DNA of 64,000 nt, taken from assembly GCA_039654915.1 (NCBI GenBank), contig CM077599.1, positions 67,920,001-67,984,000 on the forward strand, given 5' to 3'. Below are positions 10,654-22,911 of the stretch, piece after piece. Both the position numbers and the translations under genes were made by a program. This DNA comes from Aquilaria yunnanensis. Its lineage: Eukaryota; Streptophyta; Magnoliopsida; Malvales; Thymelaeaceae. The notes under the pieces are model-generated. The model had not been told where the DNA came from and made no database searches. It saw nothing but the letters and a program-made list of their open reading frames with translations. Every line of letters begins with the position of its first letter. Position 1 is the stretch's first letter.

Positions 10654-13617
10654 AGATTATAGTTTCTTGTTTTCTCAGCATTCTTAATCGGAAAATGCGC
10701 AAGCAGTTTCCTGTGGCATTGCCCCTTAGAGTGGTAACTTAAATAGAAGCTGTACAGATAGAAATATGGAGTTGAGAAAAGAAATACACAAATTCATACA
10801 TTTTCTTTTCTTTTGATGGGGGGAAAAGAAAAGGACAGGAGATGGTTATAGTTTAGGCCCGTTAGGGATACAAATCAAATTTGTATATACCACTCTTGTG
10901 GCCTTCTTTATTGAATGGAAGGTGAAAGCAGGGGCTGTTTTGTTGTTGCTTCCGTTAAATCTTTGGTCAGTTCACCAGTTTTTCATAGGCAAATTTTTTG
11001 ATAATTTAAATTCTGTCACTGATGTACAGGATATTTATACTTGTCGGAAATAAACAAAAAGTTTAGATTCTGACGTCATGGTTGTAACCGCTCTAATTAG
11101 GTAATGAACTTTAAAATCTTTATTTATAATTAAAAAAATATTTATTTATAATTCCATAGTTGATCTTATTAAGGATTCCCTTGTCCAGTAAGTTCCCTAC
11201 CTATTTTTTGGTTAAAAACATTAATGTTCGGATCTAAGGAGGCAACTTCGCACAGGTGATACCTAATCAAAATTAAAAAAAAAAAAAAATACCGTTGCCA
11301 GTTATTATAAAGCAAATATATATATATTATATAGTGATGGGTGACAGACATTGTGAATAAATTTCGGCCGTCCATAACTATCGGTCTCACAGTCACGAAT
11401 AGCCTAGATCCATCCATGACATATGTTACTTGTCATCTAAATATCACAAAAAAAAAAAAAAAACCCTTATCAACTTTTATTAGGATTAGTTGGTTCGTTT
11501 CCTTAGGTGACCCCTTTATATATGAGACTAAAATTATATTCACCCCAACTATAACTTGGTATCTCTAAGCGCTTAAACTTTACAAATCGGGACATGTAAG
11601 CCCCTTGATTAAAGAAAATGTAACTTTTGCTTAATTTTGGACTCAAACACAAAGGAAAGTGAACATAAATGACATAGTTGGCTTTTGACTATAATGATGC
11701 CTAAGAGAGGGTCAAGAGTTTTGTACCCAACTACAAGGAGCATGATTGCTACTGCTTATCAGAGAAACAATCAATGACCTATACAGGAAGTTGGTTTCAT
11801 TCCCTTGTTCTTGGTTGTCTGCTTCAGTGTAAATGATAGAAAATAATTCCAGTTAAGAGCTAATCCACTTGACAAGCCAACGAGTCGACAATCTCTCCAT
11901 ATTCAAACTTGCAATCTTTCCTTTTTTTTTTTTTTTCTACTACTTTTTGCTTATTTGCTGTCCCCCATTAGAAGGCAAATATGGGGCTTAAGCTTTCCTT
12001 GCATCCTTTGCCGGTTTTGAATTGTCAGCAAAGCCCCCAAACCTTGACAATTCCAACTTAGAATTAACATTGCTCCTGGGTGGCTTGTTCTAGGAAGCCA
12101 CCATACCCTTCACTCGATTGGCCTATTTCTAAGCCTAATGTCAATTGAGACTTTTCTTAGGAGCAGTGGCGAAGGGAGAAAAGGGGCTAGGGGTGCCCAC
12201 ATTCCTAAAATTCTTGCAAATTATGTATATTATCCATGTTTATATGTGAATATAAAGTTCGAGAAATTTCATTATCTCTACTGTGGTCTCTCTAATATTT
12301 TAATATTTTTAAAATGAAGTCTACCACCTAACTTAAAATTCTGACTCCACCCTTATTTAAGAGGGCTACATCCCCTTTTCTTCACAATTTTTTGAGAATG
12401 ATTGTTTGAAGTTGCCTTTTGGTCTGGGGGAAGTTTGGTAATGTATTGAGTTAAAAGTGGGGGTGCAGTCATGACAAGGTACATTATTAGGGCTATGGAT
12501 GAAGACAACTTTGAAGATGCTGGAATAGAAGTTTTTGCTATGGTTAAGAAAGGGAGTGTTAGATGTGGAAGGATAGGTGTGATATATGGAGTGTTAAGGG
12601 CTAGTAGACAATGGTTGGGATTCAGGCTGGGTTGTGGTAAGGTTAAGAGTTGATATGAATTGTGAGTCCTCAAAGGCAAAAATAGTACCTACTGTTAAGT
12701 AGTCCTACCATCCTAAAAAATAACAAATGTCACGTTTTAAGCTCATGTTAAGATGTATATATGTGTTATATATGCTAAGTCCTGAAGATTTTTCTTGCAG
12801 GTATTTGATCCCTTACTAAGAATTTATAATTCTTATCACTTTAAATGTCATATTATGCAGAAACTAACAATGGGAGCTTGTGCAGATACTAACAGTGGGA
12901 ACCTAACACCCATTGAAAGATTGTTAGGCAAGGTTTTTTGTGCAGATATTTAAATTATGATGAATCTTTAATGGTTCTAAGTTATTGGTTAGTCATACTA
13001 ATGCACTAACTAAGTTATTTAATATAACCTTGATAGATACAGGTGAATTACACAAGAAAAGTTGGAACTCTCATTTTTCAAGCTATGGTGCTCATGTGGG
13101 AGTTATTTGATAGTCTTAAACCTTGTACATGTTGGGTACTTGTGTATCAAGATAGTGCCTATAGTTATACTATTTCATATGGACTTCTTTAATGTATATG
13201 TTTGTATATGCACTAAGGTTGCTTATGGATGTACATAAGCTAAGTAATAAATATGCATAGGTTAATACTTGAAGTAAAAAAAAAGTATTTATATGAATTT
13301 GGTACGTGTTTTAAGTTGTTTTGCAAATGTCATGGCAAGTACTTGAAAGGTTTTTTGTACTACTTCTCTTTGAAATGCCAAAGTTAAACATGCATTGATT
13401 CATGTTGTATTATAATCAACTAGTAGCATGTAAGGTTTTAAATAATGTAAGTATTAACTTAGTTATTTGCAACTAAGAGCAGGATTAAGATCCAGGAAGC
13501 ACCTTATACTAAGGTAAGTAAGGTTCCCTCGCACAAGTGAGGACCATTCAATGGCAAGAAGGGCATACGGCCAGACATCCAGGCCAAGTTCAACTCCTGC
13601 CCCTGCAACACTGCAAT
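10654..13617. other. 3'UTR and intergenic region
   Basis: The 3'UTR of the membrane-protein gene probably ends around 10.9-11.05 kb; AATAAA occurs at about 11048. Beyond it are A-runs, a diverged piece of the foldback phrase (caccccaactata, near 11540) and a short block near 12165-12350 that starts with GCAGTGGCGAAGG and ends with TGACTCCACCC, typical of degraded plant transposon ends. Short ORFs at 12353-12679 look unlike known proteins and are not called. No gene is seen. Confidence 0.5.
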
Positions 13618-13961
13618 TAGGGGTGAAAAGTGAACAAATAGCTTAAGCTTGTCCTAGTTTAAGGCTCATTTGTGGCTTATTCAAATTGTTATTAAGTTAA
13701 GTCTGAACAAAATTTTAAGCTTGATGCAAAATTCAAACAAAAAGCTTAATCTACTTAACACTTGGCTCGGCACAGTTTGATTTTAATTTTTCCCCCTTAA
13801 TTTAAATGAACAAATCGAATTCGATTAGTTAAAAGCTTGTTTATGACTCATTCACATTATTTTCAATTAGAACATGAACAAAATATCAAGCTGATAGGTA
13901 TTTCAAGTAGAACGCGATCATATTCTACTACTTGGCTCGATTCGACTTATTTTCAACCCTA
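13618..13961. mobile_element. hAT-type MITE, 344 bp
   Basis: The left end TAGGGGTGAAAA and the right end TTTTCAACCCTA are inverted copies with one mismatch. They are flanked by an 8-bp near-duplication (ACTGCAAT at 13610-13617 and ATTGCAAT at 13962-13969, 7 of 8 identical), as expected for hAT insertion. The inside is AT-rich, contains repeated AGCTTAA/AAGCTTG blocks and has no coding capacity. Confidence 0.75.
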
Positions 13962-14148
13962 ATTGCAATTCAATAAAGTGACAAATGCATATTGATATCT
14001 TCCAAATTTCATGGGACATACAATTCACCCCCAACTTTCTGAAATACTCCTACTCCTCATACTCTATCTATATTTGTAACATGCATATGATTTTAACCCT
14101 AGCCATTAGATTAAGGGCAACACTAGTGCATATATAAGTTGTTATTAG

Positions 14149-14709
14149 GTCTAAAACCCCTGTTACCTTCTAAACTTTGCCAACTCGGACCCTTTATTCC
14201 TTGAATTTTGACTTTGGGTTCATTCACCCCTCAAACTTTGAAAATTGGTACATTTTATCTCATTGGCCAACTTAAATGACTACTTTATTTTATATGAGGA
14301 TTGAAACAAAAATAAAATGGAATATGAATGACTAACTAGCCATTTTTCTCACAAAAACCTCTAGTTATGTTAAATGAATTGAGTACTACAATTAAATAAA
14401 TCATATCTCAGTATAAAATCCTCACTGAATTGTGTAGATTATATAGGGCTAATAGAGCTCTAAATTACTCAAATAAAAAAAATGAAGCAAATGATCGAAA
14501 TAATATAAACGCCGAGTCCAATGGTTAGTTGGTCTTTATTGTCTGTTTTATTTTCATTTCAGTTTTCATATAACTTAAACAGACATTTAAGTGTGTCGAG
14601 GAAGTAAATGGTGCCAATTGTAAAATTTTATGAGTGAGTAAATTCAAATCAAAATTTAGGAGTAAAAAATCTAATTTGGCAAATTCAGAGGCGCAAAGGA
14701 TCTTTAGGC
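14149..14709. mobile_element. Mutator-like foldback element, 561 bp
   Basis: The left arm (GTCTAAAACCCC... TTTGCCAA) matches the reverse complement of the right arm (GCCTAAAGATCC... TTTGCCAA) over about 110 bases, diverged. Flanking 9-mers TGTTATTAG (14140-14148) and TGTTGTTAT (14710-14718) agree at 7 of 9 positions, which fits a Mutator-type 9-bp duplication. No ORF is present. Confidence 0.6.
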
Positions 14710-16702
14710 TGTTGTTATTATGACAAGTTTTCAGGTGCTAAGCAAACAATTTTTTTACTATGTATCCGAAAAGAATTTATATTATGTGTTTACTTTGGTA
14801 AAAGAAGCATTTATTAAATTTATTATCTAATTTATATTCCAAAATATCACCCTTGACCCGTAAAAACTAGATGTGCTGGGCACTTTGTCCCAAATTAGAA
14901 AGTGGCCTATTTTTCGTGGCAACATGGTGGATCAACAAATTTTACCTTGTTAATATTTTATCAAAAACCTTTAAATAATGATAGTTTTGGTTATCTATTT
15001 ACTTTGAAAAAAATAATTTTATTCATCAAGTTGTGCTAATGCAAGTTAGTCACTGCTACTAGGTTCATTTTATTTCGTTGCTAACATTTTTTTTTTCAAT
15101 TTGATATTTTGTATAACTAAATGGCTTACATACAACATTCGTAATTAGTTAATTTTTTTTCCAAAAAATCGTAATTTGATTTGTTTATAAATAGTTGAAC
15201 CTAAAAATTCATGCGTAGAGTCAATTTTTTTTACAGTAATAGTAATAGTAATATTAATAGTACTATAATGCAGATTTGAGGGAGCAGACATAATTGATCT
15301 TCTCGTTCCAAAATGAGAAAGTGAAATAGATACAATATATTGTCAAAAATAGAAAGTATTACAGGTGAGCTTGACATGTCAGCAATTCTACTCGTATTAT
15401 GCTAGCATATACAAACACCTTGCACTCCAATTCCCCATCAGCCACCGCGTCCTTTTGCCCCACCACTGATCACATCCCACCTGGCTTAGCTTTCCATGTC
15501 GGCAGCCCCGTCACTTGAGGGGAGTTTTACCCAAATACAGGATCCCCGCCGTTCGTAAACGTCACCGAGGTGGAGTTTTTTCTACTAATAGTATAGTTAT
15601 AGATCATATTATTTCTCAACTGGTGTAGCTTTGAGTTTGGCCTTATTTACAAATAGTGGGCACTTTAATGCCACCTCATCATCCATTAGCCTAGTCATCT
15701 TCCTCTTGTTTGCTTGCATCCTAATTTGATTTGTATATCGACATGTCATTTCTTTTCTTATGCTTTTTGTTCTTTTGTTCAATCAATTGCATCAACAATT
15801 AAGAAGTGCTTTAGCCATTTTTTAAATTCTTTAAACTCAATTCAAATAAAATATGCACCATGGAAGAAATTAAAGGTCTGGGTTATTAGATTTCGACAAT
15901 AAAATCAAATATTTGTTCCAATATTTTTCTGAAATTATTAATAAATAGTCATTTAAAGTTCATGAAAAATAAAGAAAGAATTTTTCGAGTTCAATTTTTC
16001 TAATATAAAAGATAAAAAAAATTATATGATGAAAAAACCCTAAACAATTAAACATATAAAAATTGCAAAATTACTAAGCATTTTTTTTTTGTAAAAGTGC
16101 GTAATAATTATGTACGCATTGAAATTTTATTCTCATTTTGATTTTTTACTGCAGAGTTTGATGTATCTCTAGTTATTTTTTTTATTTTTATTGTTAAAAT
16201 ATTTTTACTTAAAATTCCAGTTCTTCTTAAGTTGAGATAAAGATTTTGCAAATGAACAATGTCTTCGTCTTTTCATAGGAAGAACTACTATTAGCAACAT
16301 TAAATTTAATATTTGTTAACATATTTTTGAATTGAATTTAATATGGAAATAAGAAATAATGAAAAGGCAAATAAAATGTTTAAAATTAAAATATAGCCAT
16401 AAAAAAACAAAAATATAAATAAAAGTTGTGCTTCTGAAGCGATCTTTTCATCAATGCAACATCATTTAGCTCCTCTTAAATAGACTATAACTAATGATGT
16501 AGTAAAAGTATGATTATTTGGCAATAAAATACCCGATATTTATAAATAAAATCAAAACAACACTTACTGAGAAATAAAGATCAACAACTAAGAGCATTTT
16601 GAGTAATAAAATAAAATAAACTGCCGAGGTGGATAAGATGGCACGCCACTCAAGAGTCCAACACCATAAAAATTTGACACTTTTTCCCCCGATAATCGAA
16701 AA
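14710..16702. other. intergenic region without recognised genes
   Basis: Mostly AT-rich. A less AT-rich island at about 15420-15570 holds short C-rich stretches (ccaccgcgtcc, ccccgccgttcg) but no ORF or splice pattern. Nothing else can be supported. Confidence 0.5.
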
Positions 16703-17220
16703 GGCTTAAATCCATAATTCACCCCCAACTTTGTTTACTTAGACACTTAACCCATTCAACTATGAATTGGGGCAACTCAGCCCTCAAACTTTGTAAACTA
16801 GGACACATAACCCTCTTCCATCTGATCATCTGATGGAAATGTTCTTTTTGGTTTCCAAGGAGCTTCTATGATAATAACATTGAATAAGGAGACCGAACTT
16901 GGCACTTTAACATATTACTGTTTGAGAGGTTGTCTTTCTTTACAGCTTCGTATGCAAGAAGTTAGAGAGTTCCTTAGAAAATTAAAACCGTGGAGGAAGA
17001 TGAACTATCAAACAGCAATTGCTAAAACACAAAATTTAGCCTTCTTATTCAATGTTATTGTCATTTAAACCCCTGAAAAATGAAAAAGAATATTTTCATC
17101 AGTTAAAGGGGTTATGTGTCCTAGTTTATAAAATTTGGAGGTAGAGTTGCCCCGATTCATAGTTGAAGGGGTTAATTATCCGATTCAGCAAAGTTTTGGG
17201 GTGAATTGTGGATTTAGGCC
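16703..17220. mobile_element. Mutator-like foldback element, 518 bp
   Basis: The TIRs run about 115 bases: the left end GGCTTAAATCCATAATTCAC matches the reverse complement of the right end GGCCTAAATCCACAATTCAC. Flanking 9-mers AATCGAAAA (16694-16702) and AACTGAAAA (17221-17229) agree at 7 of 9 positions. Within each arm a phrase of about 45 bases (..CAACTTTG.TTACT.GGACAC.TAACCC) occurs twice in tandem. An ORF at 16868-17068 lies in the loop and resembles nothing known. Confidence 0.75.
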
Positions 17221-17809
17221 AACTGAAAATTCCCATCTTCGCTGTTCCTGCCCTAATTAAAAATTCAGACTTGAATCTAACTCTCTATGGTGCCGGTTTT
17301 GTTTGCTTGAGCTTGTTGAAACCAAGGACAAATAGATATGATCTTTCAAAGTACACGTTCTTCAAGTTCTAGTTCCTCTTCAAGCTATCATGCAAAATGC
17401 ACTACCTTACTTCAATAAACCAACTAGACCCAAAGAATGTGTTTTTGGCTTGACTCATTAAAGCATGCTTTTCTTGCTGCGAAATTAGCCTAGTAATTTC
17501 TAGGATTCCGTTTCTACACATTTATGCCTACGTGGAAACTCTATTCTCAGTCATTTACATGGTTAGATGGTCAATGCTTTATTGGATAGTTATGTTTGGA
17601 GCATAATGTTGTAGATTTAAAGAAGCCAATGACTAAATGAGCTGGCTTTACCTTTACCTTGAACTTTTTCAGGCCTTTAATAGGCATGGAGTGAATACTG
17701 AGATGCCAATTGACGAAGCAAAGACCATGATTGGTGTCAAAGCTTACGTCTTGGGTTTCCATAGAATCCATTCAAATGCCAAACAGAACTACACGCCATA
17801 ACCTTAACA
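17221..17809. other. intergenic region, possibly LINE-derived
   Basis: This lies between the foldback element and the recognisable LINE endonuclease start. A short minus-strand ORF at 17571-17771 shows no motif I recognise. Confidence 0.4.
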
Positions 17810-18085
17810 TCAACATGGAATTGTGAAAATGATAACAGATCCACATCCTACCCCGATTTCTAGAGCAAGGCCAACCTTTGCTTCATTCCCCCGCTTTCTT
17901 TGAACTTGCTCCATCTCTAATGTAGTTCTCCAAGTTTCAAGGAGAAAAGCTACATAGGGTGTCCTTTTATCAATTGCCTTTTTCAGGGCATAAACTGTCC
18001 AGGCTGACTCAAGCCCTTGATAGTTCAAACTAAGAAGACTCAATAGGATTGACTCAACCCTGTCCGAAACAACTCTTTGCTTCAT
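17810..18085 (-). pseudogene. LINE ORF2 start (endonuclease N-terminus), fragment
   Basis: The minus-strand frame contains LSLNYQGLESAWTVYALKKA followed by TPYVAFLLETW. This matches the start of the apurinic-like endonuclease of plant L1 LINEs (usual pattern: SWN.RGLG...TVRAL...PD.VFL.ET). The catalytic Asn of the first motif is kept as N in LNYQGL. The reading frame ends shortly after and the rest of ORF2 (RT, RNase H) is missing downstream. It lies just 3' of the ORF1 remnant in the same orientation, in the order expected of one LINE. Confidence 0.65.
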
Positions 18086-18261
18086 TTCTTTGCTTTAGGT
18101 ACCTGTTCCAACTGTAATCTCGAGGCTTCCTTGCTCTTGGATGGTGTGATCAAAGCCCATTGTCTCGGGAATCCATCCCAACTCACGAGCTAGCACCCGC
18201 CCTTCTTCAAGTACTATGCCAACCTCTCACCTTGATAGTGCTCTAGCGGTATGCACTCTTA

Positions 18262-19560
18262 TTATAGTCCAATTACTCTGTGTACATGTACTGACTCCCC
18301 ATGTGAGCTGAAGACAAAATTTGCTCTCAGGGTTGAAGTTGTTAGTTTAACCGAAGATGCCTCCATTCGCACTAGAGCACCTGCTGCCTTTGTAGCATTC
18401 TGAACCACATGACGTGATAGGGTGGTGATACCCCGTACATCATCCTTTTTTAGCTTTGAAAGAACCTCCTCATCCATCAACGAAATAACTAGGAAAGGGC
18501 TAAAAATGGCTAGAACATGATCCTATTTACCCAGTTTGTCTTCCACGTTTAGTGTCCTACCCTTTGAATCCTGAAAGGTAGAATTTGACTGAGGTGCCTC
18601 ATAGTTATGATGCTGGACACCCCTACTTCTTGAAGAAGCCAAATAGCAGAGCCACTTCCTGTGTTGTGAAACATCATTATCTGAATTGGTAGGGCTGTCA
18701 AGATAATTTTTTTCCATATGACAGATTTTCCCACACTTGTAACAGAAGTCAGGCAACCTTTCATACCGAACATAGGACCACCACTTGCCCACATCATCCT
18801 TGACCATGATCCCACGTCGGAGAGGCCAAGATATATCTATAAACACTCAAACACATAACGATGATCCTAAGACATATATACTAACCACAACCCCAAGTTG
18901 GTTACCTAATATTTTAGCAATGCTTTCCGTAAACCACTTGAATGAGGCATCTGTGATGTGGACCTAGAAGGCTAATCGATTGAACTGAAGCGAAGAGGGC
19001 CTATTTTTCCTCTGTAGTTGTTGCATGGCAATGACATGATTATTGAAAGCCTAAAGGTCATTCTGAAACACTGCTGACCTGTCCTCCTTCTTAAAGTTCG
19101 CTATGAAGAGATTATCCTTCAGGTTAGGGCTACTCGACCAAAGAATGAACGCAATTTGGTACCTCCAGGCCATACGCAATACATCTCTCAGGTGTTCGGG
19201 CCAAACTACCCTGTTGAACAAAACCTTCATTTTCGATCATCAGTTCAGAAAATCTTTCACAAGCTTCATCTTAAGTCAACAACCTACAGAAGGACTTTTC
19301 CTTCTTCGTAGGCTCATTGTGGTGAAACACTTGTCAAGCAAATCCATCTTATCAAACAACCACCAACACAAATGCCAAAAGACATCGTTAGCTCACAACA
19401 CAAACTTCAAAGACTAGCGAGAAAACACACAAGACCGCAACCAAAAGAATCACTGGAAACCCAACTTCAATTCAATAGGAATTCCTAAGTGACAAGGAAA
19501 CTATGCCGCAAGTAAGGAAAAACCCTAGCGGAGGCAAACAAACTATTTATTTGAATCACC
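18262..19560 (-). pseudogene. LINE ORF1 (DUF4283 / CCHC-type nucleic-acid-binding protein), decayed
   Basis: Read on the minus strand, 18846-18523 contains YERLPDFCYKCGKICHMEKN, the CCHC knuckle with the LPDFCYKCG lead-in typical of plant LINE ORF1. Upstream (about 19420-18850) the translation shows DUF4283-like sequence (DNLFIANFKKEDRSAVFQND) broken by stops and shifts. Downstream, 18480-18262 continues in the same frame as the knuckle (basic and Ser-rich tail). The region near 19500-19560 (minus: GCCTCCGCTAGGGTTTTTCC) resembles the start of plant LINE transcripts. ORF1 binds the element's RNA; this copy is non-functional. Confidence 0.65.
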
Positions 19561-19756
19561 ATATTATTACATGTTTAGATTTTTTGTAAAGTGCAAATCT
19601 CTAAAATAAAATAAATAAATTATAATTTCACCCAAGACTCGGATTAATTTGTAACCACCGAATATAGTGATTTTCGTAACAATAAAACAACCTCTTTGAA
19701 TAAAAAATAGAAGTACTATTATTCGATTTTGGACCCTATTGTCAATGCATTGCAGA

Positions 19757-21571
19757 TTAATTGCACGATTAGATCCTAATTTTTAATTATTGTTACCGTT
19801 TTAACCTCAACCTCCAATTTGTACGTTTTGATTTTTTAACCTCGTTTAAATGTTTCATTTTAGACATTTGAATGATGGAACTCTTTAGTTTAAATAAAAA
19901 TGTCACATTAGCATAGAATTGTAAGGGAAAATGCTAACTTTAACCCTTGAAAACTTTTCCCTTTAACAAAGAATCCTTGAAACATTGAAATCGAACAAAA
20001 AAAAAAAAAACTCCCCTCCTCATCTCTAGGGATGGTAATAGGGCGGATCAGACACGGATTCGCCTCACCTGTTACCCACCCGCGAAAGCCAACGGGTGAA
20101 AAATGCCACCCATGTCCGCCACCTACGGGTTATGGCTACCCACGGATTACCCATGAACTCTGACAAATGCTGGAGAATGAAGCAGCAGAGTTGGAGAATG
20201 AAGCAGCGATGATGGAGAATTAAGGAAACAAGGTGGAGAATGAAGCAGTGATGGTGGCAATGGAGGTTGAAGGCGTGAAGAAAATGAAGTGCAAGCGGCA
20301 ATGGACCTAATGTGGGTAAAACTAGGATAAATTTGGGTTAAGTGTATTCTTAGTCCTCCAATTTTATTAGTTTTTACACAAAATGCTAATTAGATTGAAA
20401 TTTAACAAGTCACTACTAAGTAAAAGGAAATCTTGCGAGTCATGGATTTACGGGTGCGGATAGCTCTAAATCTGTACCCGTCCGTACCCACCAAACGGGT
20501 AAATTTTCTACCAAAAATCTGCAATTCACGGGCGGATATCCGCGGTTATCAGGTACTACCCGCTTGGCCTCTCTTTTTGGCCTCCTATGTCACCATCCCT
20601 CATCCTCCGACCATCCCTTGTCTTCTGTCCTCAGCTATTTTCCTTTGTCTCCTTCTTCACCCTCAGAAAATAGGTCGAATCAGATCTTAAAATGACCACC
20701 ACTACTGTTACTGGATTAGGCTTATCCTTCTTGTTTCCCTTTTCTTCTTTACCTTCTCTTCCACTCCACCGCCATCACTTTTCCCATCACCACCATCTTT
20801 AGCATCATAAAGAACCCAAACAGATGAAACAACAACACCGTGAAAAACATTACAGTACTTATCAACTCCTTCTCCTTATCTCTTTAGTGCTATAAGTGGT
20901 CATACCTGGGAACCACCACGATTAGGTTTCAATGAGACAGCAACACTCTCTTTACTCGTTTAGTCGTCCCCGACAAGTATATGATCACCTCCAAGTCACT
21001 CGGATTCACTTTAATTCTCTCATCAATGAGGCTTCGATTTTCTTCTGTAAGTTGAGTTAAGGAATTGATGAACTCGAGCAAGTCAAGGAGAATGTTGCTA
21101 AATTTGAGAGGCAAAATTTTATCAATAAACTTGATAGTGGAAAAGGCAATAACTGGTTAGTATGAGGGAGTTAGTGCATGAGATAAGTTGTAAGTAAGAA
21201 TGGGATTAACTATGGAGGCATTGATAAGGCAGGTGGTGGAGGTGTTTATGGTGACCGCAGAGGAGCTAGTGGATAAGAGGAGTGAGACGCAATAGTGGGA
21301 GAGGTTGAGGTGGGGAAGGGATTTTTTTTGTTAGATTTCAATGTTTTAAGGATTCTTTATTAAAAGGAATAGTTTTTAAGGGGTTAAAGTTAGCATTTTC
21401 CCTTACCATTCTGTGCTGATGTGATATTTTTTGTTTGAACTAACGAGTTCCATCACCCAAAGGTCCAAAATGAAACATTTAAACAAAGAGAAGAGTTGAA
21501 ATGTACAAGTTGGAGGTTAAGGTTAAAACTGAAATAATAATTAAAGGTTAAGGTCTAATTGTGCAGTTAAC
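19757..21571. mobile_element. non-autonomous DNA element with ~260-bp terminal inverted repeats, 1.8 kb
   Basis: Bases 19757-20019 and the reverse complement of 21309-21571 align along their length, starting TTAATTGCACGATTAGATC against TTAACTGCACAATTAGACC and ending AATCCTTGAAACATTGAAAT against AATCCTTAAAACATTGAAAT. Long TIRs suggest a Mutator-like element, but flanking 9-mers (CATTGCAGA and CTTTATTAT) do not match, so the class is inferred. The inside has no transposase. A hAT-type MITE candidate (20029-20601) sits within it. Confidence 0.7.
20029..20601. mobile_element. hAT-type MITE candidate nested in the long-TIR element
   Basis: The left end AGGGATGGTAATAGGGCGGA and the right end CACCATCCCT are inverted, and the interior carries repeated CGGGT/ACCCG and GGATATCCGCGG-like blocks near both ends, the usual look of plant 'GGGATGGCAA' hAT MITEs. 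The flanks TCATCTCT and CATCCTCC are only weakly alike, so boundaries are uncertain. Confidence 0.45.
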
Positions 21572-21594
21572 TTTATTATATACAAGGACCTTAT

Positions 21595-22884
21595 GGAAGG
21601 TAGGGAGATAGTGTGTGCCGAAGCTTATTGGCAAATAGGGGCTGGCACATGCATTTTTCTGTGGTTTGATAATTAGATGCCCAAGAGAATGCCAAGACCA
21701 TTCACAGCAATGGTGCTAGGTATAAAGCATTGGCGTGTGGGTCATTTCATCGATCAAAGAGGTTTCTATTGGAGCTACAATTTGATTGATGCACTTTTCC
21801 ACCCTTTACATGCAACGGCTATCAAGAAGGTCCCATTATTACCTCAGTTCATGCATGATGTTCTAACTTGGGAAATGAATGAATCGGGTGCCTTCATAGT
21901 TAAGTCGGCCTATTACCTAGCTTGTGCATTGTCATTTGGCAGGGATCTATTACTTTGATCCGACTTCTAGTCTTGGTTTTAGAGCTTATCTCTCTCACAT
22001 CTGGCTCATCTGTTTCTATGGTGAGCATGCATGGATGCGCTACCAACTCGAGACAACTTAACGAAAAGAGGTTTGGTGGTTCTTTTGGCATGCCCAATTT
22101 GTGATGAAAATTCTAAAACAATTGTTTTACTTGAGTGTTCTTTCTCTCATCATGTCATCCAAAAGTTGGCGTGGGACATTCCTTTAACACCTGACTTGTG
22201 GCAGCATCAATTGCATGGCGTTATGGGTGGAGATGAACAAAGTTCAATTCAGGTGTTGTTTTTGGATAGTTCATGTGGTACAATCATAACTTGGTTGTCC
22301 ACGAAGCCTTCTGCTAAGATCCAAAGCAAACCGCTAAGGCAATTTCTTCATGGATTGAGCGGTGGACTTATTTTGGCAAGCCAACGAAGAAGCAATGTAC
22401 TACATGCTTTCATACACCGATCCGTTGGAAGCCGCCTAAAGCTTCAGTGATCAAGGTTAATGTTGACACATCATTGGGAAAGGAAGCAAAGCGAGCTACA
22501 ATGGGGATAATTGGCCAAGCCGAGGGATTGGTTAAGTATGCAGTGTCACATGGTTGGACCTATGATGGAGAGGATATCTTATATCTAGAAGACATGACAG
22601 TTATTTGGGGTTTAAAAGAGGCACGTCGATATGGTATAGGTTCCCCTCTACTTGAGCCGAACTCGTTGCGCGTCGTTTCTGAGATTAATAAGGGTCAATC
22701 TTTATCTATGCTTTATTTTGGTGTTTTGATAAGTGAAATCAGGATATTTGCTAGTTTTTTTTATGTTTATTCGTTTTCTTTTATTAGGCAAGTAGCGAAT
22801 GGTGTTTCTCATTCTCTTGCTTCAAAGAGCGTCCTTGTTTCAGGGAGAACTTCTTGGGAATATCCTTTTCCCAGCTTTGGTTAA
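21595..22884 (+). pseudogene. L1-type LINE ORF2 3' part (zf-RVT and RNase H), decayed
   Basis: From about 21600 the plus strand encodes AYWQIGAGTCIFLWFDN, the region just after RT in plant L1 elements (..W.IGDG..I..W.D.W). Then LTWEMNESGAFIVKSAYYL (21840 onwards) and PTRDNLTKRG...CPIC (22035-22110) form the zinc-binding zf-RVT domain. From 22447, IKVNVDTSLGKEAKRATMG opens a C-terminal RNase H domain that ends with RQVANGVSHSLASKSV and TAA at 22882-22884. Frames change between these blocks and stops occur, so it is dead. It shares family-specific phrases with the LINE at 61-64 kb (LTW.M.E.GAF.V.S.YY; KVNVD....KE.KR) but lies in opposite orientation. EN and RT are absent. Confidence 0.75.
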
Positions 22885-22911
22885 CGACTGCTTTGGATTT
22901 GCATTAATATA

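Noticed and set aside
12353..12679. Overlapping short ORFs on both strands
   Set aside because: No known motif, no splice pattern and no sign of coding composition; likely chance or remote transposon debris.
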